Origin: CAYSCS01 sp964429695
Lineage (GTDB): Bacteria; Acidobacteriota; Aminicenantia; Aminicenantales; Aminicenantaceae
Assembly (NCBI GenBank): GCA_964429695.1
Contig: CAYSCS010000087.1
Coordinates: 24,706-88,705 of the forward strand
Length of the DNA: 64,000 nt
Reading direction: 5' to 3'
How positions within the stretch are numbered: position 1 is the first letter of the stretch; every line of letters begins with the position of its first letter. This document shows, one piece after another, positions 1-8,661 of the stretch. Under the pieces are notes generated by a model, which ran no database searches, was not told the DNA's origin, and was given only the letters and a program-made list of their open reading frames with translations. A program made the translations under genes and the position numbers.

Positions 1-184
1 TGAGCTTTACCTTCTGTCTCTGGAGAAAGGGAATTCTGATTTCTGGCTTTTTCCTCGAAATTTCAAAAACAGATATTTGTTCTCTTTCAAGAATTCTGGC
101 CAGCTCCTGTGGGGACCTGGCAATCCTTTCTCCTCCTACCATGTCTCCGTATCTATTTCTTCCCTTCCATTTAAAAGTAGGCAT
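1..184 (-). CDS. pilC: Type IV pilus inner-membrane platform protein PilC, N-terminal fragment
   Basis: Only the first 61 codons are in the window; the gene continues past the left edge. Translating the minus strand from the ATG at 184 gives MPTFKWKGRNRYGDM followed by a conserved G, then A..P.EL...L....I.V. This is the N-terminal pattern of PilC/GspF platform proteins, which assemble the pilin fibre in the inner membrane. A GGGGG-rich Shine-Dalgarno lies in the 12-nt gap after pilT. The order pilB-pilT-pilC is a classic type IV pilus arrangement, which supports the call although no membrane segment is visible yet. Confidence 0.75.
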   Translation of the reverse strand, partial: MPTFKWKGRNRYGDMVGGERIARSPQELARILEREQISVFEISRKKPEIRIPFLQRQKVKL

Positions 185-196
185 CTTTTCCCCCTT

Positions 197-1315
197 CTAT
201 TTCCTTACTTGAGCAGGAGAGAAGCTCGTTGAGGCAACCTTAAGCCCTTCCCTCCTCTGAATTATTTCAGTCAATTCCTCGGGCTTAGAAGTGACACTCA
301 TGGCTGTTTCAAGAGTAATCAATCCCTTGAAGTACAGGTTAGCTAGAGATTGATTGAAGGTCTGCATTCCAAATTTCTCCTGACCCATCTGCATTGTGGA
401 ATAAATCTGATGAATCTTATTTTCTCTGATGAGATTCCTCACGGCTGCGTTGGGGATGAGAATCTCCATGGCCAACACTCTTCCTTTTCCGTCGGCACGG
501 GGGAGAAGAGCCTGAGTTATTACTGCTTCCAGACACATGGAGAGCATGATTCTAACCTGTGCCTGGTATTGAGAAGGGAAGATATCTATGATACGAGAAA
601 TCGTTTCTGCTGCAGAGTTGGTATGGAGAGTCGAAAAAGTGAGGTGGCCAGTCTCGGCTACCCGGAGAGTGGCTTCCACTGTCTCTAAATCTCTCATTTC
701 TCCTACAAAGACCACATCGGGGTCTTCTCTCAAAACCGAGCGGAGTGCGTTGGCATAATTTAGAGTATCGACATGGAGCTCTCTCTGATTGACGATTGCT
801 TTCTTGGGAGTGAAAAAGTACTCAATCGGATCCTCGATGGTTACTATATGGACGCTTCTTTCTTTATTGATGTGGTCAATCATACAGGCAAGGGTTGTGG
901 ACTTGCCGCAGCCTGTAGGCCCGGTGACAAGGACTAGCCCTCGGGGCAGAAAGCAGAGTTGAGCTAGCCTCTGAGGAATACCGAGTTGAGTAAAGCTGAA
1001 TTCATGAGGCATAAACCTTCGGAATGCCGCTGCTACCGCCCCTTTTTGCATGAACACATTTCCTCGAAAACGACCCAAGTCCTTCAGGCCAAAAGAGAAA
1101 TCAAGCTCAAGCCTCTCCTCAAACTGCTTTTTCTGTCTATCAGTCAAGACGCTATAGGCCAGGGCCTTTGTTTCTGCAGGAGTCAATGGTGGATGATCAA
1201 GAGAGATCAGGCTCCCGTGGACTCTCACTCTTGGAGGGACATAAGTCGTGATATGAAGATCGCTTGCATCCATCTCAACAGCAAGTCTTAACAATTCCTG
1301 AATCGACGCTGCCAT
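197..1315 (-). CDS. pilT: Type IV pilus retraction ATPase PilT
   Basis: Hexameric cytoplasmic ATPase that depolymerises type IV pili (twitching motility). Walker A GPTGCGKS lies near residue 132, followed by the Asp box IEDPIEYF, Walker B DPDVVFVGEMRD and His box TGHLTFSTLHTN. Length (372 aa) is normal for the family. The reading frame extends to a GTG at 1321 that overlaps the pilB stop, but GGAGG sits 1 nt from that GTG and 7 nt from the ATG at 1315, so the ATG is preferred. It is translationally close to pilB and followed after 12 nt by pilC. The C-terminal IRENKIHQI stretch corresponds to the PilT C-terminal region rather than to PilB, which fits retraction rather than extension. Confidence 0.95.
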   Translation of the reverse strand: MAASIQELLRLAVEMDASDLHITTYVPPRVRVHGSLISLDHPPLTPAETKALAYSVLTDRQKKQFEERLELDFSFGLKDLGRFRGNVFMQKGAVAAAFRRFMPHEFSFTQLGIPQRLAQLCFLPRGLVLVTGPTGCGKSTTLACMIDHINKERSVHIVTIEDPIEYFFTPKKAIVNQRELHVDTLNYANALRSVLREDPDVVFVGEMRDLETVEATLRVAETGHLTFSTLHTNSAAETISRIIDIFPSQYQAQVRIMLSMCLEAVITQALLPRADGKGRVLAMEILIPNAAVRNLIRENKIHQIYSTMQMGQEKFGMQTFNQSLANLYFKGLITLETAMSVTSKPEELTEIIQRREGLKVASTSFSPAQVRK

Positions 1316-1317
1316 TG

Positions 1318-3051
1318 TCACACCTCCGTATCTCTTATTGTTTCTCTTAAAACTTCCTCAACGGAAGTTATTCCTTCCTTTATTTTGATTAAACCGCTAC
1401 GTCGCAAGGTTATCATCCCTTGCTCCATGGCTTTTTGTTTGATCTTATATGACTGAGCCTTATTGAGAATCATATCCTTAATCTCTTCTGTGACTTCCAT
1501 GACCTCAAAAAGCCCTATCCTTCCCTTATAGCCTGTGTTGTGACAATGAGCGCATCCATTAGCTTTATAGATAGTAATAGTTTTAGCTTCTTCGGGAGTG
1601 AATCCAATATCTATCAGCGCTTCTTGAGAAAGTTTATGCTCGACTCGGCATTTGGGGCAAAGCCTTCTCACCAATCTCTGAGCAACAATCATGATCACCG
1701 AATCCGCAATTAAATAGGGCTCAATGTTCATGTTCACCAGCCGTGCGATTGTACTCGCTGCATCGTTGGTATGAACCGTAGAAAAAACAAGGTGTCCGGT
1801 AAGGGCAGCTTTTATGGCAATGTCAACTGTTTCATGATCTCTCATCTCGCCCACAAGCATGATGTCGGGGTCTTGTCGCAGGAAACTCCTCAAAGCATTA
1901 GCAAAGGTCAAACCTATCTCTTCTTTGATGTTTACCTGATTAATTCCAGGAATATAAAATTCTACCGGGTCTTCAGCGGTAATGATGTTTTTCTCCATCG
2001 AATTTAAGGTAGAAATTGCCGAATAGAGAGTGTTTGTCTTCCCACTTCCTGTAGGCCCTGTGACAAGAATGATTCCCCATGGCCTCTGGATTCCTTTCTT
2101 GAACACATTCAGAGGCCCCTCCTCAAATCCCAGCTTAGTTAGATCCAGATGGAGCATTTCTCTATCGAGAATACGGGCAACAATCTTTTCTCCAAAGATG
2201 GCTGGTATAGAAGAAATTCTCATATCCACTTCTTTTCGAGCGCCATTTTCAAGCTTCACCCTCATCTTTATTCTTCCATCCTGAGGAAGCCTCTTTTCTG
2301 CGATATCCATGTTAGAAAGGATCTTCACCCTCGAAATCACAGGGTTCTTAAATTTTGTTGCCAGGCTCATCATCTCATGCAGGGTTCCATCAAGACGGTA
2401 GCGAATCCTGAAGGAACGTTCATAAGGCTCAAAATGAACGTCGCTGGCTCCCTTTTTTATGGCATCTATGAAAACCGTATTGACCAGGGTGATGATTGGG
2501 GCCTCTTCTGTCGAATGGACAAGTTCTTCTATATCATAGTCTTCCTCTTCCTCTTCAATGATGTTCACTGTCGTATCCTCAGCGAGGGCAATCTCATCCA
2601 CAATTTTTTTCACTCGTAACGAGTCTGTAGTCCCGTAGTACTTGTTGATTGCATTCAAGATTCCCGATTCAGAGGCTATTACGGGTTGGATGCTGAGCCC
2701 CGTTCTGAATCTTATGTCTTCAATCACATCCAGGTCAGTAGGGTCAACCATGGCCAAGGTAAGAAAAGAACGGATGCGGTGAATTGGCATTATCCTGTAT
2801 TTCTTGGCTATTTCCACAGGGATGATGTTTATCACATCAGGATAGACTTCGAATTGATTGAGGTCGATGTAGGGATAACCTAACTGCCTGCTGAGAGCCT
2901 TAGCTAAATCTTCCTCAGAAACATAGCCAAGAGCGACAAGTGCAGAACCAACTGTGACATCGTTCTTTTTCTGGTATTCTAGTGCAGATTTTAGTTGCTC
3001 TGCCGTAACTAACTTTTCTTGAAGCAGCAACTCTCCCAAATTTGAGGCCAT
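1318..3051 (-). CDS. pilB: Type IV pilus assembly ATPase PilB
   Basis: Extension ATPase that powers pilin polymerisation from the inner-membrane platform. Residues 1-140 form the T2SSE N-terminal (MshE-like) domain. Walker A GPTGSGKT is at 332-339, the Asp box at about 359-364, Walker B DPDIMLVGEMRD at about 394-405 and the His box TGHLVFSTVHTND at 418-430. A zinc-binding tetracysteine (C465, C468, C500, C503) is intact, as in PilB/GspE. A glutamate-rich linker at 165-180 joins the domains. The length of 577 aa is typical. It is the first gene of the pilB-pilT-pilC operon, with a strong promoter 40-70 nt upstream. Confidence 0.95.
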   Translation of the reverse strand: MASNLGELLLQEKLVTAEQLKSALEYQKKNDVTVGSALVALGYVSEEDLAKALSRQLGYPYIDLNQFEVYPDVINIIPVEIAKKYRIMPIHRIRSFLTLAMVDPTDLDVIEDIRFRTGLSIQPVIASESGILNAINKYYGTTDSLRVKKIVDEIALAEDTTVNIIEEEEEDYDIEELVHSTEEAPIITLVNTVFIDAIKKGASDVHFEPYERSFRIRYRLDGTLHEMMSLATKFKNPVISRVKILSNMDIAEKRLPQDGRIKMRVKLENGARKEVDMRISSIPAIFGEKIVARILDREMLHLDLTKLGFEEGPLNVFKKGIQRPWGIILVTGPTGSGKTNTLYSAISTLNSMEKNIITAEDPVEFYIPGINQVNIKEEIGLTFANALRSFLRQDPDIMLVGEMRDHETVDIAIKAALTGHLVFSTVHTNDAASTIARLVNMNIEPYLIADSVIMIVAQRLVRRLCPKCRVEHKLSQEALIDIGFTPEEAKTITIYKANGCAHCHNTGYKGRIGLFEVMEVTEEIKDMILNKAQSYKIKQKAMEQGMITLRRSGLIKIKEGITSVEEVLRETIRDTEV

Positions 3052-3089
3052 CTTAAGTTCCCTTTCTCCAATTTAATAATTTTTCTAAA

Positions 3090-3118
3090 AAAATAGATTA
3101 TTCGACAAAATTTGTCAA
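3090..3118 (-). promoter_or_regulatory. Predicted sigma-70-type promoter for pilB-pilT-pilC
   Basis: On the minus strand TTGACA (3113-3118) is followed after exactly 17 nt by TATTTT (3090-3095), about 40 nt upstream of the pilB ATG. Both boxes and the spacer fit the consensus. Confidence 0.65.
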
Positions 3119-3387
3119 CTGATTTCAGCTTATTCCTCAAGACGGTCCTTTTTCGGAATTTTCTCTTCTACTCATTATTCTCCTCAAATATTTTTTTGAG
3201 TTCTTATCTTTTCAGAGAAGAATTGACCCGTCAATCACCATCAAAGGGGATTTTAAAGGTGAATTTTCTTCCTCTCCTCTCACCTGAAAGGGTTAGAAGA
3301 ATTATCTTCTGAGGACAGGAGATTATTTACCTTCTCTTCTTAACTCCCTTTCTAATTTACATTAAATCCATTTTTTATTTAAAGAAA
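3119..3387. other. Intergenic stretch without a recognisable gene
   Basis: Together with the pilB promoter this fills the 336-base gap between pilB and tRNA-Arg. A 66-codon open frame on the plus strand (3112-3312) has no Shine-Dalgarno and a composition typical of non-coding DNA. I see no terminator or known RNA. Confidence 0.5.
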
Positions 3388-3461
3388 CGCGCCTGGAGAG
3401 ACTCGAACTCCCGACCCGCTGCTTAGAAGGCAGCTGCTCTATCCAACTGAGCTACAGGCGC
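3388..3461 (-). tRNA. tRNA-Arg (anticodon TCT)
   Basis: On the minus strand GCGCCTG (5' acceptor) pairs with CAGGCGC at the 3' end. The D arm, a T arm containing GTTCGAGTC and an anticodon loop CTTCTAA all fold. Anticodon TCT reads AGA, a frequent codon in this window. The CCA end is not encoded: the discriminator G is followed by TTTCT. It lies 120 nt downstream of tRNA-Pro on the same strand. Confidence 0.95.
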
Positions 3462-3581
3462 AAGATTTAATCCAGGCTATTATAAAATGTATCTTTTTTG
3501 TGCTTCAATAAACTATAACCTAATCGCTCATTTTTTTCAACGTCAGCCTCTTCAATCTCTTTTATGAATGAGATATACGGC

Positions 3582-3659
3582 TGGTCGGGGAGATCGGATT
3601 TGAACCGATGACCTCCTGCTCCCAAGGCAGGCGCGCTAACCAGGCTGCGCTACTCCCCG
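3582..3659 (-). tRNA. tRNA-Pro (anticodon TGG)
   Basis: On the minus strand CGGGGAG pairs with CTCCCCG, followed by ACCA, so the CCA end is encoded, unlike the neighbouring tRNA-Arg. The anticodon loop CTTGGGA gives TGG. The T arm contains GGTTCAAATCC. A promoter overlapping the end of mutL lies about 40 nt upstream. Confidence 0.95.
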
Positions 3660-3701
3660 CGAAAGAATCTCTCTAAATGACTTTCTCTAAAGACTCGAGA
3701 G

Positions 3702-3730
3702 ATGTTAGCAAAACGAGAAAATGTTGTCAA
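3702..3730 (-). promoter_or_regulatory. Predicted promoter for tRNA-Pro and tRNA-Arg
   Basis: TTGACA (3725-3730, minus strand) with a 17-nt spacer to TAACAT (3702-3707). Transcription would start near 3695, about 35 nt before the mature tRNA-Pro. It sits directly after the mutL stop codon. Confidence 0.55.
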
Positions 3731-3734
3731 TTTT

Positions 3735-5435
3735 TCAGCCTCTCTTCAATCCTCTCTCAATCTCCTTCTTCGAGAGTTTAATCATGGTCGGACGCTGATG
3801 AGGACAGAGCGAGGGATTGGATGTCTTGAAGAGCTCTTCAACAAGAAACTTCATTTTTTCTAGTGTCAAGGCCTCACCAGATTTAATGGCAGTTTTACAG
3901 GCAAGAGTTGAAAGAAGCTTCATTTTCCTTTCCTCTAACTTTTCTTCCTTAATCTCCTCGAGCAAAGAAAGAAAGACTTCCTTGGCTTCCTCTTCCTTGA
4001 AGATATCAGGAAACTCCCTCAGGGAGTATGCTCTTCCTCCCACATTCTCTGCGCTGAAGCCTGCTTCTTCAAGAAGCGCTTGGTTTTCTTCAAGGCTCAT
4101 CATTTGGGAAGGAGAGAGTTCAACAATCAACGAAAATAGGGGAAATCTTGTCGGCCATTTCCTCTGCTCATGAATTTCCCTGTATTTTTCGAATAAGACC
4201 CTTTCATGGGCATTATGCTGGTCGATAATCAGAAGAGCCTCTTCATTAATTACGATAAGGTAGGAATTAAGGTATTGCCCCATGACTAAGGGAAAGGCTT
4301 CCTTTTCTCTTAATCTCTCTAAAAGAGGAAATATTTGACTCAGAGCCTCTTCCTTTCCAGCAGGAGATTTGAATCCTGGGGAAGCATTTTCTCTTATTTC
4401 AAAAATTTTAGAGCTCCCTTCCCAGGGGTGTATCTCTTTTATCTTCTCTGTGTTGAGCATTCCTTTCTCGATTGACTTCAGAACAAGACTATAGATTCGA
4501 TTAGAATCTCTGAATCTAACCTCAGCCTTCGCAGGATGAACATTCACATCCACTTCAGAAGGAGGGCAGCTAAGGAAAAGGACGGCCTCAGGATACCGAT
4601 CTTTCTCTAAAAAACCTTTATAAGCTTGATTCAGCGCAGAGGTTAAAATTCTGTCCCTTACGGGTCTTCTGTTTACAAATATGAGTTGGAGGCTTCGGTC
4701 GGATCTTCCCTTGAGAGGAAAGGAAACATAACCATGAATTCTCTCTTCCCCTTCCCTGTAATCAACTTCCATAAGCCTCTCCATCACATCCTTCCCAAAG
4801 ACTTGAAAAATCCTCTCCCTTAGTGTCTGAACAGCAGGAAAATGAAAAATTTCTCGATGCTGGTGCAAAACAGAAAAGCTCTTTTCCGGGAAAGCAACGG
4901 CTACAGAAGTCATGTATTTTATTATCTGCGTTAATTCTGCTTTTTCCGAACGTAAAAATTTTTTTCTTGCGGGAAGGTTGAAAAAAAGGTCCGAGACCTC
5001 CACGCAAGTCCCTTGCGGAAAACCGATGTCTTCTATCCTAAGAACCCTTTCCCCCTCCTTCTCGATCAATGTTCCTTTCTCTTCCCCCTTCAAGGTTGTC
5101 CTTAAAATGACCCTTGAAACCGAAGAGATGCTGGGCAATGCTTCTCCCCTGAATCCAAGGGTTCTGATTTCATTTAAGTCCTCTTCTTTGAAGATTTTGC
5201 TTGTAGCATGTCTTGCAAAGCTCAGTTCCGCATCTTCTCTACTCATCCCCTCGCCGTTATCAGTGACACGAATGAGCTTTTTCCCCCCTGACACGATTTC
5301 CACCCTGATCCAGGTTGCACCTGAATCAAGAGAATTTTCAACTAATTCCTTAACCACAGAAGCAGGCCTTTCTATAACTTCACCCGCTGCTATCTTGTGG
5401 AATATTTCTGGAGGGAGGATAAAAATCTTTCTCAT
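3735..5435 (-). CDS. mutL: DNA mismatch repair protein MutL (endonuclease type)
   Basis: Mismatch-repair mediator that couples MutS recognition to strand incision. The GHKL ATPase motifs are intact: catalytic E30 within VVKELVENSLDSGA, DNGEGM at 58-63 and LGFRGEAL at 92-99. The C-terminal domain carries the metal-dependent nicking endonuclease signature: DQHNAHERVLFE at 404-415 (normally DQHAAHER), ACKTAIKSGE at 511-520 and CPHQRP at 543-548. This indicates a MutL that nicks DNA itself, as in bacteria without MutH. The length of 566 aa is normal. No mutS is in the window. The ATG at 5435 gives the conserved N-terminus, with AAGGGG about 11 nt upstream. Confidence 0.95.
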   Translation of the reverse strand: MRKIFILPPEIFHKIAAGEVIERPASVVKELVENSLDSGATWIRVEIVSGGKKLIRVTDNGEGMSREDAELSFARHATSKIFKEEDLNEIRTLGFRGEALPSISSVSRVILRTTLKGEEKGTLIEKEGERVLRIEDIGFPQGTCVEVSDLFFNLPARKKFLRSEKAELTQIIKYMTSVAVAFPEKSFSVLHQHREIFHFPAVQTLRERIFQVFGKDVMERLMEVDYREGEERIHGYVSFPLKGRSDRSLQLIFVNRRPVRDRILTSALNQAYKGFLEKDRYPEAVLFLSCPPSEVDVNVHPAKAEVRFRDSNRIYSLVLKSIEKGMLNTEKIKEIHPWEGSSKIFEIRENASPGFKSPAGKEEALSQIFPLLERLREKEAFPLVMGQYLNSYLIVINEEALLIIDQHNAHERVLFEKYREIHEQRKWPTRFPLFSLIVELSPSQMMSLEENQALLEEAGFSAENVGGRAYSLREFPDIFKEEEAKEVFLSLLEEIKEEKLEERKMKLLSTLACKTAIKSGEALTLEKMKFLVEELFKTSNPSLCPHQRPTMIKLSKKEIERGLKRG

Positions 5436-5579
5436 GAATCTATTATCCCCTTACCCATGGCCAGAAAAGGAATGACTCAAATTTCCTGAAAGGTTCGTAA
5501 AGCATCGAATTTAAAACTTGAAAAATGGCATCTTTAATTTAATCTTTCCTTTTATTCTCACCGAAGTTTTAAAATTTTT

Positions 5580-6842
5580 TTATTGCTCAACTATCTCTCC
5601 TTCGCCCCTCATTCCCTCTACTCCGGTGACCTTCACCCTCACCTCTTCCCCTTCTTGCTTAAAACAGAAAGGAACAAAGACCTTTAAATAATTAGAAGTA
5701 AGGACTTTTGCTTCTTTTTTCTCTTTTCTGATCACCACTGCTTGATATTCTCCTCCTATTGCCTGAGCGTAGAATTGAAGACTCTTAAACCTGGAGAGGC
5801 GCCTCAGTTCCTCGCTCCGCTTCTTCTTCAATTTAGAATCAATCTGAGGCAGGTGAGAAGCCATTGTTCCCGGTCTTGGAGAATAGGAGAAGACATGGAA
5901 ATAGGTAAGGGGAGAGTCCTGAAGGAAAGTGTAAGTCTTCTGGAAATCCTCCTCGCTTTCTCCTGGAAATCCCACAATTATATCGGCACCAAGAGAAGCT
6001 TGTGGCAATCCCCCTCTTAAATATAAGAGAATCTTTGTATAATCTTCTATCTCAATCTTTCGTCCCATTTTTGCAAGGACTTTCTCTGAGCCATGCTGGA
6101 GTGAGAGGTGAAAATGAGGGCAAATCTTTGAGCTTTTTACAAAATGCTCAAGGAGAGAGAAATCGAGGAATCGGGGATCGAGTGAGCTTAGTCTTATTCT
6201 CCCCAGCCCCTCAATGTTCTCAATCTCTTTAAGTAAATCAAGAAGAGAGCTTGGGGGAGAAAGGTCGAGACCATAGGAACAAAGATTAATCCCGGTGAGA
6301 ACAATTTCCCTGAAACCCTGAGACGCAAACTCTCTTATTTTTTTGAGGACCTCGCCTTGAGGAACGCTCCTGCTTCTCCCTCTTACCCTAGGAATGATAC
6401 AGAAGGTACAACCAAAATCACATCCATCCTGAGCCTTAACCAGAGCCCTTGAACGAAAACGCCTCCTCGCTCTATTCCGCGTTTTAAATTCATTCTTCAA
6501 TTCTAAAAGCGAAAGAAGGTCTCCAACAAGATAGTTCTTCTCAGAATTTAGAAATGTTTTCCAGATTCCTTCGGCCTCCTTTCCCTCAAGAGCGAGTCTT
6601 TCCGCATAGCACCCTGTTAAAATGAGTTTTGCTCTTGGGTTCTGGGTAGATATCTTCTTTATGAATTGGCGAACATCGCTATCTGCTCTCTGGGTTAGAG
6701 TACAAGAATTAATTATGACCAAGTCACTCTTGAGGAAATCTCTTTCATACCTTAATCCATTTTTCTGGAACTCATCCGCCCAGAGAAAGGCTTCTGCCTG
6801 GTTAACTCGGCAACCGAAATTCTGGATCGAAAAAGAATTCAT
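5580..6842 (-). CDS. mtaB: tRNA threonylcarbamoyladenosine methylthiotransferase, MtaB type
   Basis: Radical-SAM methylthiotransferase of the MiaB/MtaB family, which converts t6A37 of ANN-decoding tRNAs to ms2t6A. The N-terminal UPF0004 cysteines are C11 (GCRVNQ), C47 and C78; the radical-SAM cluster is C141-x3-C145-x2-C148 (CDFGCTFC). A TRAM-like beta segment closes the protein. The GC-R/K-VNQ-A/Y-E start is the MtaB pattern rather than MiaB (GCQMN). The length of 420 aa is typical. It overlaps the purE stop codon by 4 nt (ATGA), so translation is probably coupled, though the functions are unrelated. Confidence 0.9.
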   Translation of the reverse strand: MNSFSIQNFGCRVNQAEAFLWADEFQKNGLRYERDFLKSDLVIINSCTLTQRADSDVRQFIKKISTQNPRAKLILTGCYAERLALEGKEAEGIWKTFLNSEKNYLVGDLLSLLELKNEFKTRNRARRRFRSRALVKAQDGCDFGCTFCIIPRVRGRSRSVPQGEVLKKIREFASQGFREIVLTGINLCSYGLDLSPPSSLLDLLKEIENIEGLGRIRLSSLDPRFLDFSLLEHFVKSSKICPHFHLSLQHGSEKVLAKMGRKIEIEDYTKILLYLRGGLPQASLGADIIVGFPGESEEDFQKTYTFLQDSPLTYFHVFSYSPRPGTMASHLPQIDSKLKKKRSEELRRLSRFKSLQFYAQAIGGEYQAVVIRKEKKEAKVLTSNYLKVFVPFCFKQEGEEVRVKVTGVEGMRGEGEIVEQ

Positions 6843-7330
6843 GCTCTGTTTTTAAGCTCTTCTGATTTTTTTTCAATTTCCCTAGCCATATTTTCCCGAT
6901 AGGCCTTTAGTCTTTCCCCCAGTTCAGGCACCTTTAGGCTAATTATTTCAACCGCCAGAAATGCGGCATTCACCGCCCCATCCTTGCCCAGACCCATGGT
7001 TGCAACCGGCACTCCTTTTGGCATCTGAACCGTTGAAAGAAGCGCATCTAAGCCTCCAAAGCTACCCCCTTCCAGGGGAACCCCTATTACCGGATGAAGA
7101 GTATGGGAGGCAACAAATCCTGCAAGGTGGGCAGCCTTCCCAGCTGCGGCGATAAAAACCTCGACCCCCTCTTTCTCCAAGGCATCGACAAGCTTCAGGG
7201 TCCTTCGAGGAGAACGATGAGCTGAGGTTATCTCCAAATAAACAGAAATCCCGAATCTCTTCAAGACTTCTAGGGCTTCTTTAATTGACTCAAAATCTGA
7301 TTCACTTCCGATGAAGATGGCAACTTTCAT
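6839..7330 (-). CDS. purE: N5-carboxyaminoimidazole ribonucleotide mutase PurE
   Basis: Purine biosynthesis step N5-CAIR to CAIR. The class I layout is clear: GSESDFES near the N-terminus, SAHRSP in the middle, then an AGKAAHLAG loop, VIGVP and LLSTVQMPKGVPVAT. The loop differs from the usual AGGAAHLPG (GG to GK, P to A). No purK is in the window, so whether it takes N5-CAIR or AIR plus CO2 cannot be settled here, but the loop is unlike the class II AGRSNxLSG. The gene overlaps purD and mtaB by 4 nt each. Confidence 0.9.
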   Translation of the reverse strand: MKVAIFIGSESDFESIKEALEVLKRFGISVYLEITSAHRSPRRTLKLVDALEKEGVEVFIAAAGKAAHLAGFVASHTLHPVIGVPLEGGSFGGLDALLSTVQMPKGVPVATMGLGKDGAVNAAFLAVEIISLKVPELGERLKAYRENMAREIEKKSEELKNRA

Positions 7331-8607
7331 CTCTCCTCCTCTTTAATGGCTCCTATATCTCTGCGAAAATACATGGCTTCGAAATAAATCTGGGGGATTG
7401 CTTTATAAATTTTGGACATGGTTTCAGCTAGAGTGTTTTCTGAAGCACAGATGTTCAACACCCTCCCCCCATTTGTATAATAATTTCCATCCTCAAATAC
7501 TGTTCCGGCGTGGAAAATCGTTATTCCTGGTATTTCTGAAATCTTATCCAGACCTTCAATCAACTTTCCTTTTTCATATTTGAGAGGATAGCCCCCTGAA
7601 GCAAGAACCACGCACGCTGATGTCTTCCGACTCCATTGAATTCCCTTCTCCAGAACATTTCCTTCTAAAGCGGCAAGGAGAACCTCAAGGAGGTCACTTT
7701 CCATTCTCAACACCTGGGGCTGAGTTTCTGGGTCTCCAAAGCGACAATTATACTCAAGGACTTTGGGACCGCTCTCTGTAAGCATCAACCCAACATACAA
7801 AACACCCCTGTATTTTCTCCCTTCTTCCAGCATTCTGGTTATGGTTGGTAAGACAATATTCCTGATAATATCCATGAAAATTTCTGAATCAACGAAGGGA
7901 GAGGGTGAAATTGCTCCCATTCCTCCTGTATTAGGTCCCCTATCTCCATCATAGAGAGCCTTATGGTCCATGGTGGTTACCAAAGGCAGAATTTTTACTC
8001 CATCAGAGATGAGTATGAAAGAGACTTCTTTCCCTCTCAAAAATTCTTCAATCACTATCCTTTCTCCTGCATCACCAAACCTACGTTCGACCATCATAAA
8101 TTCAACAGCCTGCTCTGCTTTCTTAAGACTCCGGCACACAATCGCACCTTTTCCCGCAGCCAGACCATCCGCTTTCAACACAAGTGGAAAAGAAAATTCT
8201 CCTGAATTAAGAATTTTCCTTGCTTGAGCTGGAGATTCTGCAATCCTAAATCTTGCAGTCGGAATTTTATGACGCTCCATGAATTGTTTTGCAAATACCT
8301 TACTTCCTTCAATCTCAGCCGCATTCTTGTCCGGTCCAAAAATTTTTAATCCTCTTCTCTCAAACTCATCTACAATCCCCATGGTAAGAGGCACTTCAGG
8401 ACCGACTACTGTCAAGTCAATCTTTTCTTGAGAAGAAAACTCAGCCAACCGTTCTATTTCCTCCGCGTGGATAGGGACATTTTCAGCAATGCTCATCGTC
8501 CCCCCATTTCCAGGTGCACAATACAACTTCTTAAGATGTGGACTCTGAGCAATCTTCCAGGCAAGTGCATGCTCACGTCCCCCTGAGCCTACGACCAAAA
8601 CTTTCAT
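7327..8607 (-). CDS. purD: Phosphoribosylamine-glycine ligase PurD
   Basis: ATP-grasp enzyme that makes GAR from phosphoribosylamine and glycine in purine synthesis. MKVLVVGSGGREHALAWK at the start, VVGPEVPL, the ATP-grasp core LKADGLAAGKGAIV and NTGGMGAISP, and the metal-binding FGDPETQ are all family signatures. The length of 426 aa is standard. It is the first gene of the purD-purE-mtaB set, joined by ATGA-type overlaps. A short 54-nt gap separates it from the upstream SHMT-like gene, which supplies a link to glycine metabolism. Confidence 0.96.
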   Translation of the reverse strand: MKVLVVGSGGREHALAWKIAQSPHLKKLYCAPGNGGTMSIAENVPIHAEEIERLAEFSSQEKIDLTVVGPEVPLTMGIVDEFERRGLKIFGPDKNAAEIEGSKVFAKQFMERHKIPTARFRIAESPAQARKILNSGEFSFPLVLKADGLAAGKGAIVCRSLKKAEQAVEFMMVERRFGDAGERIVIEEFLRGKEVSFILISDGVKILPLVTTMDHKALYDGDRGPNTGGMGAISPSPFVDSEIFMDIIRNIVLPTITRMLEEGRKYRGVLYVGLMLTESGPKVLEYNCRFGDPETQPQVLRMESDLLEVLLAALEGNVLEKGIQWSRKTSACVVLASGGYPLKYEKGKLIEGLDKISEIPGITIFHAGTVFEDGNYYTNGGRVLNICASENTLAETMSKIYKAIPQIYFEAMYFRRDIGAIKEEER

Positions 8608-8661
8608 CAGAACTCCATTTCTCGTTAATCAATAATCAATTTAGTCAATATTTCTTGAATA

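Noticed and set aside
1316..1321. GTG at 1321 as pilT start
   Set aside because: The GGAGG is 1 nt from it but 7 nt from the ATG at 1315.
4762..5475. Frames antisense to mutL
   Set aside because: mutL is complete with intact motifs; these are shadow frames.
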